A DNA stretch of 8,478 nucleotides from SHZL01 sp035292625 (lineage in GTDB: Bacteria > Pseudomonadota > Gammaproteobacteria > Xanthomonadales > SZUA-36). Positions 1 through 8,478 of this stretch are shown one piece after another. The stretch is taken from the NCBI GenBank assembly GCA_035292625.1, contig DATDPS010000300.1, positions 1 to 8,478 on the forward strand, read 5' to 3'. The notes under the pieces were generated by a model. The model was not told where the DNA came from. It did not search any database and was given only the letters and a program-made list of their open reading frames with translations. How positions within the stretch are numbered: the stretch's first letter is position 1; each line of letters starts with the position of its first letter. A program made the position numbers and the translations under genes.

Positions 1-714
1 CTCCTGCTGCCAGCGCCAGTCAACCACGCAATCCCAGTCGGGCACCGACACATACCAGTACCGGTCGATCCGTTGCCGCAAGTCTGCGTGGTAGGCTGCA
101 AGTTGGCCATTTACCAAACGGCGCCAGGCACCCTCGGCGTCTTGCTCCTTTTCCAGCACGTTGATCGGGGTGAGCAATTCGGAGTCCGCCTGCGCCGGGG
201 CGCCGATACACCAGCCCTCGATGATCAGGATTGCAGGCCCGGTTTCGACCGGGCGCCAGTCGCGCTCCGCTGCAATGTCATCCGTGGATTTGTCAAAAAC
301 CGGTAGCCGCAAACCCGTGGTCTGTCCCTTGCGCAAGGCATCGAGATCGCGCAGCAGTCGCGGCCAGTCATGGGTGCCGGGCACGCCGCGATGAGCCAGC
401 AATGGGTGTTGGGTAAGAGCCAGCTGCTTTCTCCGTGCAAGGGAAAGATAGTAGTCATCCAGCGATAGCAGGACTGTGGCCTGGCCGGACGTGGTCAAAA
501 GCTCGGCCAGCAATCGCGCCATAGTGCTTTTCCCGCTGCCGGGAGGTCCGCTGATAGCGAGTGCAGTGACGGACTGCGCGTCCAGTTGCGCCAACAGACC
601 GGGAGCGAGGGTGGACAGCTCCCGCCGCGCTCCGGCGGCCAGCCGGCTGTGTTGCTCCAGCCACAGCCTGGCCCGGTTCTCAATTGCAGATACTTGGCCC
701 GTAAGTGAGGACAT
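1..714 (-). CDS. D-glycerate 3-kinase-like P-loop kinase (GLYK / COG4240 type), C-terminus beyond the left edge
   Basis: The frame is open from the ATG at 714 to base 1 without a stop, giving 238 residues, so the 3' end lies outside the window. Seen: a Walker A motif GPPGSGKST at residues 56-64, SLDDYYL at 84-90 (the usual acidic segment after the P-loop), HRGVPGTHD at 108-116, LPVFDKSTDD at 137-146 and IIEGWCIG at 164-171. The order P-loop, DDFY-like, RGxPGTHD, FDKS and EGW is characteristic of plant-type (class III) glycerate kinase and its bacterial relatives. The plant enzyme phosphorylates D-glycerate to 3-phosphoglycerate with ATP in the cytosol. Substrate specificity of the bacterial members is less certain, so this is a family call. 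ATG 714 is the only ATG between an in-frame stop at 744-742 and the conserved region. Its ribosome binding site is weak. The gene is divergent from tesB, 53 bases away. Bacterial relatives run roughly 290-350 residues, so probably 50-110 residues are missing. Confidence 0.85.
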   Translation of the reverse strand, partial: MSSLTGQVSAIENRARLWLEQHSRLAAGARRELSTLAPGLLAQLDAQSVTALAISGPPGSGKSTMARLLAELLTTSGQATVLLSLDDYYLSLARRKQLALTQHPLLAHRGVPGTHDWPRLLRDLDALRKGQTTGLRLPVFDKSTDDIAAERDWRPVETGPAILIIEGWCIGAPAQADSELLTPINVLEKEQDAEGAWRRLVNGQLAAYHADLRQRIDRYWYVSVPDWDCVVDWRWQQE

Positions 715-767
715 GCCAACATGGTACCCAATCGCCGGGTGTCATACCCATTGCAGGAAACCGCCTG
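715..767. promoter_or_regulatory. Divergent kinase/tesB intergenic region with a short direct repeat
   Basis: These 53 bases separate two divergent start codons, so at least one promoter, and probably two, must lie here or just inside the genes. I see no convincing -35/-10 pair. There is a near-perfect direct repeat, TACCCAAT at 725-732 and TACCCATT at 745-752, spaced 20 bases (about two helical turns). A GGTACC palindrome sits at 723-728 and a GGGT/ACCC mini-stem at 737-749. A regulator site is possible but is inference only. Confidence 0.3.
755..758 (+). promoter_or_regulatory. Ribosome binding site deciding the tesB start
   Basis: AGGA lies 9 bases before the ATG at 768. This supports the internal ATG at 768 over the more upstream in-frame ATG at 705, which would overlap the divergent kinase gene and add 21 residues with no counterpart in TesB. 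Confidence 0.6.
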
Positions 768-1652
768 ATGCCAGAAAAAATCGACCCGTTCCAGGAACTG
801 CTGCAATTGGTGCAGCTGGAAACCCTGGAAGTAAACCTGTTCCGCGGCGAAAGTCGAGACATCGGATCGGCGCGCGTATTCGGTGGCCAGGTGCTTGCCC
901 AGGCATTGCTCGCGGCCAGCCAAACCGTCGAAGACCGGCTGGCGCATTCGCTGCATGCTTATTTCCTGCGTGCAGGTGATCCGGCTGCGGCCATTGTGTA
1001 TAACGTGGATCGCAGCCGCGACGGGCGCAGCTTCAGCGCCCGGCGGGTAGTGGCAATCCAGCATGGGCGGCCGATATTCACCATGGCTGCTTCATTCCAG
1101 GTGAGGGAGGAAGGCCTGGAACACCAGTTTGAAGCACCTGCCGTGCCGGGACCGGAAGAACTGCGCCCGGAACATGCTCATTCTGCTGCCGAACTGGCGC
1201 ATCTGCCGCCAAAAATGCGCCGCTGGATCGATCGTTTTGGGCCTTTCGAATTCCGCCCTGTGGGGGAGTATGACCCGGTCCACCCAAAGCCGCAGCCGCC
1301 CATGCAGCATATCTGGTTCCGGCTGAACGGCAAGCTGCCGGACGATCCGGCCCTGCACCGCGCACTGTTGGCCTATGTTTCGGATTTTCACCTGGTGGGA
1401 ACCGCCACCTTGCCGCACGGTCTTTCGTGGATGCAGGAAAACCTGTTCATGGCCAGCCTGGATCACGCCATGTGGTTTCATCGTGACTGCAAAATGGACG
1501 ACTGGTTGTTATATACCTGCGACAGCCCCAGCAGCAGCGATGGCCGCGGGCTGTCGCGGGGCATGATTTATGACCGCGAGGGCGCGCTGGTGGCTAGCAC
1601 GGCCCAGGAAGGTGTCATGCGAGTCAAATCCGAAAACCCGCCGGAGGAGTAG
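768..1652 (+). CDS. tesB: Acyl-CoA thioesterase II (TesB)
   Basis: This 294-residue cytoplasmic enzyme hydrolyses medium- and long-chain acyl-CoA, including 3-hydroxyacyl-CoA, to free acid and CoA. It matches E. coli TesB (286 residues) along its whole length as a double-hotdog fold. Seen: FRGESRDIG and VFGGQVLAQAL near the N-terminus, HAYFLRAGD, then RDGRSFSARRVVAIQHGRPIF, which is nearly identical to E. coli. In the C-terminal hotdog are YVSDFH (D206), SLDHAMWFHR (S230-R239) and STAQEGVMR (Q280). The E. coli catalytic triad is Asp204, Thr228 and Gln278. D206 and Q280 align with the Asp and Gln, and Thr is replaced by S230, which keeps the hydroxyl. The start at 768 has an AGGA at 755-758, and the protein begins MPEKIDPFQELL like its homologues. 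The gene stands alone: the kinase is divergent and the next plus gene starts 157 bases downstream. TesB usually has a broad housekeeping role, and nothing here suggests specialisation. Confidence 0.96.
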   Translation: MPEKIDPFQELLQLVQLETLEVNLFRGESRDIGSARVFGGQVLAQALLAASQTVEDRLAHSLHAYFLRAGDPAAAIVYNVDRSRDGRSFSARRVVAIQHGRPIFTMAASFQVREEGLEHQFEAPAVPGPEELRPEHAHSAAELAHLPPKMRRWIDRFGPFEFRPVGEYDPVHPKPQPPMQHIWFRLNGKLPDDPALHRALLAYVSDFHLVGTATLPHGLSWMQENLFMASLDHAMWFHRDCKMDDWLLYTCDSPSSSDGRGLSRGMIYDREGALVASTAQEGVMRVKSENPPEE

Positions 1653-1758
1653 CGCCAGCGTTACCTGGAATAAATGGCGGCGATTTCTGTCACATCTGAA
1701 TTACGAGGAGACACCAAGGGTGGAAACGTCGCTGATGCATTCGCCACCGGGTTCGGTT

Positions 1759-1764
1759 TATGAT
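1759..1764 (+). promoter_or_regulatory. Possible -10 element for the transglycosylase gene
   Basis: TATGAT (one mismatch to TATAAT) lies in the 157-base gap after tesB. The predicted transcript start near 1771 would give a leader of about 39 bases before the ATG at 1810. No good -35 hexamer sits at the right distance (TGCATT at 1736-1741 with a 17-base spacer is poor), so this is tentative. The rest of the gap, 1653-1809, shows no clear terminator for tesB. Confidence 0.3.
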
Positions 1765-1796
1765 GGGCGCTTCGGAAGTGAAAATATCCGAAAAAA

Positions 1797-1802
1797 GGGA
1801 GG
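1797..1802 (+). promoter_or_regulatory. Strong Shine-Dalgarno deciding the transglycosylase start
   Basis: GGGAGG follows a run of A, 7 bases before the ATG at 1810. It selects this start over the in-frame ATG at 1570, which lies inside tesB and would put 80 unrelated residues in front of the signal peptide. Confidence 0.75.
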
Positions 1803-1809
1803 TTCTTCA

Positions 1810-2436
1810 ATGCAAAGGATAGCGTTGTTGATGCGACACGGCAGCATGCTGTTGCTGCTTGCATTGGCGGTGCCGCAAACGGGACGGGCGGAGATCTACA
1901 AATTCGTCGATGACAAGGGTGTGGTCAATTACACCAATATCGCTCCTGCCGGCAGCCAGAAATATCAGATCCTGCGGTTTCCCTGCTACGCCGCAGATCC
2001 CAAGTGCCGCAATGTGAGCTGGGATAAAATTGCGCTGAATACCCAGGCCTTTGACGCGGAAATCCACTCCGCTGCCCAGCGTAACGCCGTTGATGAGTCG
2101 CTCATTCGCGCCATCATTCATGCCGAATCGGCCTATCACCCGGATGCCGTGTCGCCCAAGGGCGCCCAGGGTTTGATGCAATTGATGCCCGCCACTCAAG
2201 ATCTGCTGGAGGTTTCCGATCCTTTCAATCCGGCAGCCAATATCGCCGGTGGCGTGCGCCACCTGTCCGATTTGATGCAGCAATTCGGCGGTGATATCAG
2301 CCTGGTCGCCGCGGCCTACAACGCCGGTGCCGGGGCGGTGCAAAAATACGGCGGAATTCCGCCTTACGATGAAACCCGTGAATACGTTCGGCGGGTCACC
2401 ATACTGCACCGCCGCTACCAAAGGGCCGCCATCTGA
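1810..2436 (+). CDS. Exported DUF4124 + SLT-domain lytic murein transglycosylase
   Basis: This 208-residue protein is predicted to be periplasmic. Residues 1-27 form a signal peptide: positively charged start, LLLLALAV core, and cleavage likely after GRA at 27. Residues 28-49 (EIYKFVDDKGVVNYTN) are a DUF4124 module, a short domain common at the N-terminus of proteobacterial envelope proteins. Residues from about 80 to the end form a soluble lytic transglycosylase domain: catalytic Glu E106 in HAES, GAQGLMQLMP at 118-127, AAYNAG at 168-173, and a final YxxxVxxxxxRY segment. Enzymes of this family cut the MurNAc-GlcNAc bond of peptidoglycan and form 1,6-anhydroMurNAc. C59 and C66 lie between the two modules and could form a disulfide after export. 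There is no lipobox, LysM or long helical superhelix as in Slt70, so this is a minimal form. It ends 22 bases before the end of the convergent dnaE. The family is clear; the exact cellular role (wall turnover, secretion-complex insertion) cannot be told from sequence. Confidence 0.93.
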   Translation: MQRIALLMRHGSMLLLLALAVPQTGRAEIYKFVDDKGVVNYTNIAPAGSQKYQILRFPCYAADPKCRNVSWDKIALNTQAFDAEIHSAAQRNAVDESLIRAIIHAESAYHPDAVSPKGAQGLMQLMPATQDLLEVSDPFNPAANIAGGVRHLSDLMQQFGGDISLVAAAYNAGAGAVQKYGGIPPYDETREYVRRVTILHRRYQRAAI

Positions 2437-2458
2437 GGCCGCAGCCAGGTTCGGGAGT

Positions 2459-5926
<3,468 letters not shown>

Positions 5927-5932
5927 GCCGGG

Positions 5933-5941
5933 ATTGTAACA
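5933..5941 (-). promoter_or_regulatory. Extended -10 promoter element immediately before dnaE
   Basis: On the minus strand the sequence reads TGT followed by TACAAT, a one-mismatch -10 with the TGn extension. The -10 ends 6 bases before the ATG, so the usual spacing puts the transcript start at or within a base or two of A5926, the first base of the start codon. The -35 position (GAATCC at 5961-5956) is poor, as extended -10 promoters can tolerate. If real, the dnaE mRNA from this promoter would be leaderless. This is a sequence prediction only. Confidence 0.45.
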
Positions 5942-5950
5942 AACCCTGAA

Positions 5951-5980
5951 CGGCCGGATTCAGATCACTTTCTCCGGCCG
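5951..5980. repeat. Inverted repeat CGGCCGG / CCGGCCG upstream of dnaE
   Basis: The arms at 5951-5957 and 5974-5980 are perfect 7-base complements separated by 16 bases. The proximal arm touches the -35 position of the predicted dnaE promoter. Read on the minus strand it could also be a GC-rich hairpin after the esterase gene, but only weak T enrichment follows, so it is not a classical intrinsic terminator. It could be an operator, a weak terminator, or chance in GC-rich DNA. Confidence 0.35.
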
Positions 5981-6008
5981 GGAGCAGGGGGAGTTTCACC
6001 AGGGGTTT

Positions 6009-6025
6009 GAGAACCTGTGGTTCCC
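6009..6025 (-). terminator. Short hairpin just downstream of the esterase gene, weak terminator candidate
   Basis: GAGAACC at 6009-6015 and GGTTCCC at 6019-6025 form a 7-pair stem including one G-U pair, with a 3-base loop. The hairpin lies 17 bases past the esterase stop on the minus strand. No T-run follows (next bases AAACCCC), so independent termination is doubtful. It may instead stabilise the 3' end of the mRNA or be incidental. Confidence 0.3.
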
Positions 6026-6042
6026 ACATGCGATCGCAAACG

Positions 6043-7029
6043 CTACTCCTGCGGTAAATTTGCGAGTTTTCTGATCCAGCCCGCCAATAATGTCATTTGC
6101 GCGCCGTCACGCCCGCGGTAGTTCGCGCCGGTATAGCCCCACCAGTCCCAGCAGGCCAGGGGATTCGCGGCCGCCACCGCCACCTGCGGGAAAGCAAGCA
6201 CGATGTTGTTGGTCTCCGCCCAGGGCAGGTATCCGGTCTGTTCGAGGAAGACCGTGCCGATCTGGCTGGCCGATTGGCCACAGCCATGCAGGACAAGGTG
6301 TAGTGCGCACGTGTTTGCCGCGCCGGCGCAGGCTGGCGGGATGAACATCCAGGCAGCTTCGTCCAGACCAACCGCTGCCGCGCTGTCCAGGCTTACCGCA
6401 AGGGGTGCTGTCCGCGCCGCACCCGCAGGTTTTTCCAGCCCGGCATAGAGGTGCTGCAGCATTTCGCCAGCGGCATCGTATGCGCAATCACCAATGAAGG
6501 GTGGCGCAGCGATATCGCAGGCAGCGCCCGTCCCGGCAGCCGGAAAAAGATGGGCCGCGGGCACATCTTTCACATACCGGATGTGCCCTGCCTGGATAAA
6601 GTTTCCGTACAGCTCCGGGACTGCATTGCTCACGCCCTCGGCCACCAGCTTATCCAGGCTGCCGTGGAACAACCAGACGGGATCGTTCTCGAGGTTGATG
6701 ACCGGGGCGATTTTACCGGCTTGAGACGCGGCGCGGATTTCCTCTGCGTACTTTTCGACTGGAAGCGGTTCGCTGAAGCTGCCCATGCAGCGGCTCAGTG
6801 CGGTGGTCAATGAACCTTCCGCGCAGCCGTACGGGCCGCCTGCGATGAGGCCGGCTCCGCTGAACACATCGGAATAGGCGATGTGCAGTTGGTGCGCCAT
6901 TTGGGCTCCGGCCGAAATGCCGGAAACCGTTATGCGCGCAGGGTCGATGTGCAACTCAGCATCCGCTCGAAGCACTGGCGCAAGCAGGATGTAAGCGCAC
7001 AACGCCAGGGCCAACAGGGATATTCGCAT
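6043..7029 (-). CDS. Secreted single-domain poly(3-hydroxybutyrate) depolymerase-like esterase, circularly permuted fungal type
   Basis: The protein has 328 residues. Residues 1-24 are a signal peptide (hydrophobic LLALALCAYILLAPV core, cleavage likely after ADA), so it is exported. Seen: lipase box GISAG with S39, then AYSDVFSGAG and GGPYGC; D126 in HGSLDKLV; H160 in AAHLFPA; and a C-terminal half with LHGCGQS, TGYLPWAETNNI and CWDWWGY. The order nucleophile, Asp, His first and the HGC oxyanion element near the C-terminus is that of the Penicillium (Talaromyces) funiculosum PHB depolymerase, a circularly permuted alpha/beta hydrolase with triad S39, D121 and H155. From my recollection of that protein, all eight mature cysteines have counterparts here, implying four disulfides. 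No linker or C-terminal substrate-binding domain is present. The enzyme would release 3-hydroxybutyrate from PHB or cleave a related ester; other ester substrates such as feruloyl esters are possible. C11 is not in a proper lipobox. The start at 7029 is chosen for its AAGGA. An in-frame ATG at 7065, overlapping the upstream stop as TGATG, would add 12 residues. Confidence 0.88.
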   Translation of the reverse strand: MRISLLALALCAYILLAPVLRADAELHIDPARITVSGISAGAQMAHQLHIAYSDVFSGAGLIAGGPYGCAEGSLTTALSRCMGSFSEPLPVEKYAEEIRAASQAGKIAPVINLENDPVWLFHGSLDKLVAEGVSNAVPELYGNFIQAGHIRYVKDVPAAHLFPAAGTGAACDIAAPPFIGDCAYDAAGEMLQHLYAGLEKPAGAARTAPLAVSLDSAAAVGLDEAAWMFIPPACAGAANTCALHLVLHGCGQSASQIGTVFLEQTGYLPWAETNNIVLAFPQVAVAAANPLACWDWWGYTGANYRGRDGAQMTLLAGWIRKLANLPQE

Positions 7030-7036
7030 CCTATTT

Positions 7037-7041
7037 TCCTT
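7037..7041 (-). promoter_or_regulatory. Ribosome binding site deciding the esterase start
   Basis: AAGGA stands 7 bases before the ATG at 7029. The alternative in-frame ATG at 7065 has no purine-rich site before it, though its TGATG overlap with the acyl-CoA ligase stop could permit translational coupling. Confidence 0.6.
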
Positions 7042-7064
7042 TTTTGAGCGCCGTGGCCAAGACA

Positions 7065-8478
7065 TCAGACGCTGTTGCGCAGCAAGTGCTTCTGGACTTT
7101 GCCGGCTGCAGTGCGCGGAAACTCCTGCAGCACAATGAACTGCTTCGGCACCTTGTAAGCGGCAAGATGCGCCCGCAGCCAGGCTGTCAGCGGGGTTTCA
7201 CCCGGAAATTTGTGCCCCGGGCGCAACAGCAGGTAGGCACAGCCCACTTCACCCCAGCGCGCATCGGCAATGCCAACCACGGCAGCTTCCAGGATGTCGG
7301 GGTGGCTGGCCATTTGGTTTTCCACCTCCGCCGGATAGATGTTTTCGCCACCCGAGATGTACATGTCTTTCACGCGGCCGACAATGTAGTAGTAACCGTC
7401 CTCGTCCTTTCGTGCGAGATCGCCACTGCGCAGCCAGGTGCCCTCGACGATGGATCCCTGCGTGATCTGTGGCTTGCCGAAATAACCCGGCGTTACGCCG
7501 AGGCCGCCAAACCAGACTTCCCCCGTCTCCTCCCGGGCAACATCATTGCCGTTGGCGTCCACCAGCCGAACCGCGGACATCAGTTGGGGCTTTCCCACCG
7601 AGCCGACTTTACGCGCCGCATTCTCAATATCCATGAGGAACACGGTCGGGCCGGTTTCGGTCATGCCCATGCCATTCAGTACCGTCGCGCCCTTGCCTTG
7701 AAACCGATTGAACAGTTCGTCGGGCAATGGAGCGCCGCCACATGCCCAACAGCGGACGCGGCGCAGGTCGGCGCGGTCGAAGTCCGGGTGCAGGCTGATG
7801 GCCTGGTACACGGCGGGTACGCCGAAGAAAGTGTCGAGCCGGCCCGCGGCGATGAGTTGCATCGTGCGGTCCGGATCAAATGCCGGGGTGATGAGCACGC
7901 GGGCGCCCATCAGCAGCGCGGGCAGCGCGGTGAGATTGATGCCGCCGGTGTGGAACAAAGGCAGGAAGCACACTGTAGTGTCATCGGCGCGCAGGCCCAT
8001 GGCCTGCGAAATGTTCACGTAGTTAGCCAGCGCCATGCCGTAGGTCTGGATCACGGCTTTGGGTTGGCCGGTCGTGCCCGAGGTGTACAACAGATACCAG
8101 GCATCGCTTGCCGCCCAGGCCGTTCGCCCCGGTTTCTCCGGCAGGGCATCGCGCCGGGCGGAGAATCCGCTGGCGCTGCCATCGTCGAGTCCGAGCAGGG
8201 CTCGCCCCGGTCTTTCCAGGCCCGCCGCCACGGCCGCATCCTCACTGCCGAACAGCACCAGCCTGGCGCCGCAATCTTCCAGCAACGGGTCGAGTTCGGC
8301 GCGCGGCATGCGCCAGTTCAGCGGCACCAGCAGGGCGCCGGTCCGCGCGCAGGCAAACAGCAGTTCAAAAAATTCGACGCGGTTGCGGCACAGCACCGCG
8401 ACGCGTTCGCCGGCTGCGATGCCGCATGCCTCCAGCAAGGAAGCAGTACGCCCGGTTCGCTCGTGCATGGCGCGGTAG
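7065..8478 (-). CDS. AMP-forming acyl-CoA synthetase (fatty-acyl/aryl-CoA ligase family), N-terminus beyond the right edge
   Basis: ANL-superfamily ligase: acid + ATP + CoA give acyl-CoA via an acyl-adenylate. There is an ATG at 8468, but the frame stays open to the window edge and the residues before that Met read YRA, continuing as MHERTGRTASLL. This matches the TYRxLxERxxRLA segment that family members have about 30 residues in, so the true start is probably outside. Numbering from Met 8468: the ATP-binding P-loop YTSGTTGQPK at 128-137, GMTETGPT with E271, SGDLARKDEDGYYYIVGR with D350, then VKDMYISGGENIYPAEVE (hinge and CoA part), and catalytic Lys K457 in TAAGKVQK near the C-terminus. All core motifs look intact. 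The DMYISGGENIYPAEVE signature is that of fatty-acyl, FadD13-like and feruloyl-CoA ligases; substrate cannot be assigned. The stop lies 35 bases before the esterase ATG on the same strand, so the two are likely one operon, with the ligase first. Confidence 0.94.
   Translation of the reverse strand, partial: YRAMHERTGRTASLLEACGIAAGERVAVLCRNRVEFFELLFACARTGALLVPLNWRMPRAELDPLLEDCGARLVLFGSEDAAVAAGLERPGRALLGLDDGSASGFSARRDALPEKPGRTAWAASDAWYLLYTSGTTGQPKAVIQTYGMALANYVNISQAMGLRADDTTVCFLPLFHTGGINLTALPALLMGARVLITPAFDPDRTMQLIAAGRLDTFFGVPAVYQAISLHPDFDRADLRRVRCWACGGAPLPDELFNRFQGKGATVLNGMGMTETGPTVFLMDIENAARKVGSVGKPQLMSAVRLVDANGNDVAREETGEVWFGGLGVTPGYFGKPQITQGSIVEGTWLRSGDLARKDEDGYYYIVGRVKDMYISGGENIYPAEVENQMASHPDILEAAVVGIADARWGEVGCAYLLLRPGHKFPGETPLTAWLRAHLAAYKVPKQFIVLQEFPRTAAGKVQKHLLRNSV

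Noticed and set aside
705..767. Longer tesB start at the ATG at 705
   Set aside because: It would overlap the divergent kinase start, adds 21 residues with no TesB counterpart, and lacks the AGGA that precedes ATG 768.
495..1064. Minus-strand open frame spanning the kinase/tesB junction
   Set aside because: It is out of frame with the real kinase, which carries Walker A and the GLYK motifs, and it runs antisense into tesB.
1674..1763. A 29-codon open frame in the tesB-transglycosylase gap
   Set aside because: There is no good ribosome binding site and no recognisable content, and its stop overlaps the TATGAT element. It is too short to support.
1570..1809. Longer transglycosylase start at the ATG at 1570
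   Set aside because: These 80 codons lie partly inside tesB and encode basic, low-complexity sequence ahead of a clear signal peptide. ATG 1810 has a strong GGGAGG.
2437..2458. Bidirectional terminator between the convergent transglycosylase and dnaE
   Set aside because: The 22-base gap and its flanks contain no convincing inverted repeat with a T-run. The repeated GGCCGC is a direct, not inverted, repeat.
8466..8468. Met at 8468 as the true start of the acyl-CoA ligase
   Set aside because: The upstream residues YRA are in frame and continue the family's conserved N-terminal segment. The protein would otherwise lack roughly 30 residues of the normal N-terminus.

Overview
The window looks like ordinary chromosomal DNA of a GC-rich Pseudomonadota bacterium, most likely a gammaproteobacterium outside the enterics. 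The evidence is a full-length proteobacterial-type DnaE with a degenerate PHP domain and an internal QVDLF clamp-binding motif, an E. coli-like TesB, a short DUF4124-SLT periplasmic protein, and a class III (GLYK-like) kinase. Coding density is very high. No gap between genes exceeds about 160 bases. I see no tRNA, rRNA, insertion sequence, CRISPR array, phage gene or attachment site.

Layout from left to right: (1) A P-loop kinase of the D-glycerate 3-kinase type on the minus strand, with its C-terminus cut by the left edge. (2) Divergent from it across 53 bases, tesB (acyl-CoA thioesterase II) on the plus strand. (3) A 157-base gap with a possible promoter, then a secreted DUF4124 + lytic transglycosylase gene, also plus. 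(4) Convergent with it across only 22 bases, dnaE (DNA polymerase III alpha subunit) on the minus strand, filling about 3.5 kb. (5) A 116-base gap holding two hairpin-forming inverted repeats and an extended -10 element almost touching the dnaE start codon. (6) On the minus strand, a secreted single-domain esterase closely resembling the fungal, circularly permuted poly(3-hydroxybutyrate) depolymerase. (7) Directly upstream of it on the same strand, an AMP-forming acyl-CoA ligase whose N-terminus runs off the right edge.

The acyl-CoA ligase and the esterase are probably co-transcribed (35 bases apart). They suggest a scavenging unit: an exported esterase cuts a polymer or ester, and a cytoplasmic ligase activates the released acid with CoA. 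TesB does the reverse chemistry (acyl-CoA to free acid) but lies in a different transcription unit. The kinase, the transglycosylase and dnaE have no evident functional link to that pair.

I do not find an undescribed defence, mobile or RNA system here. The points most worth a second look are the apparently leaderless dnaE start, the bacterial copy of a fungal-type PHB depolymerase with its cysteine framework preserved, and the esterase-ligase pairing.
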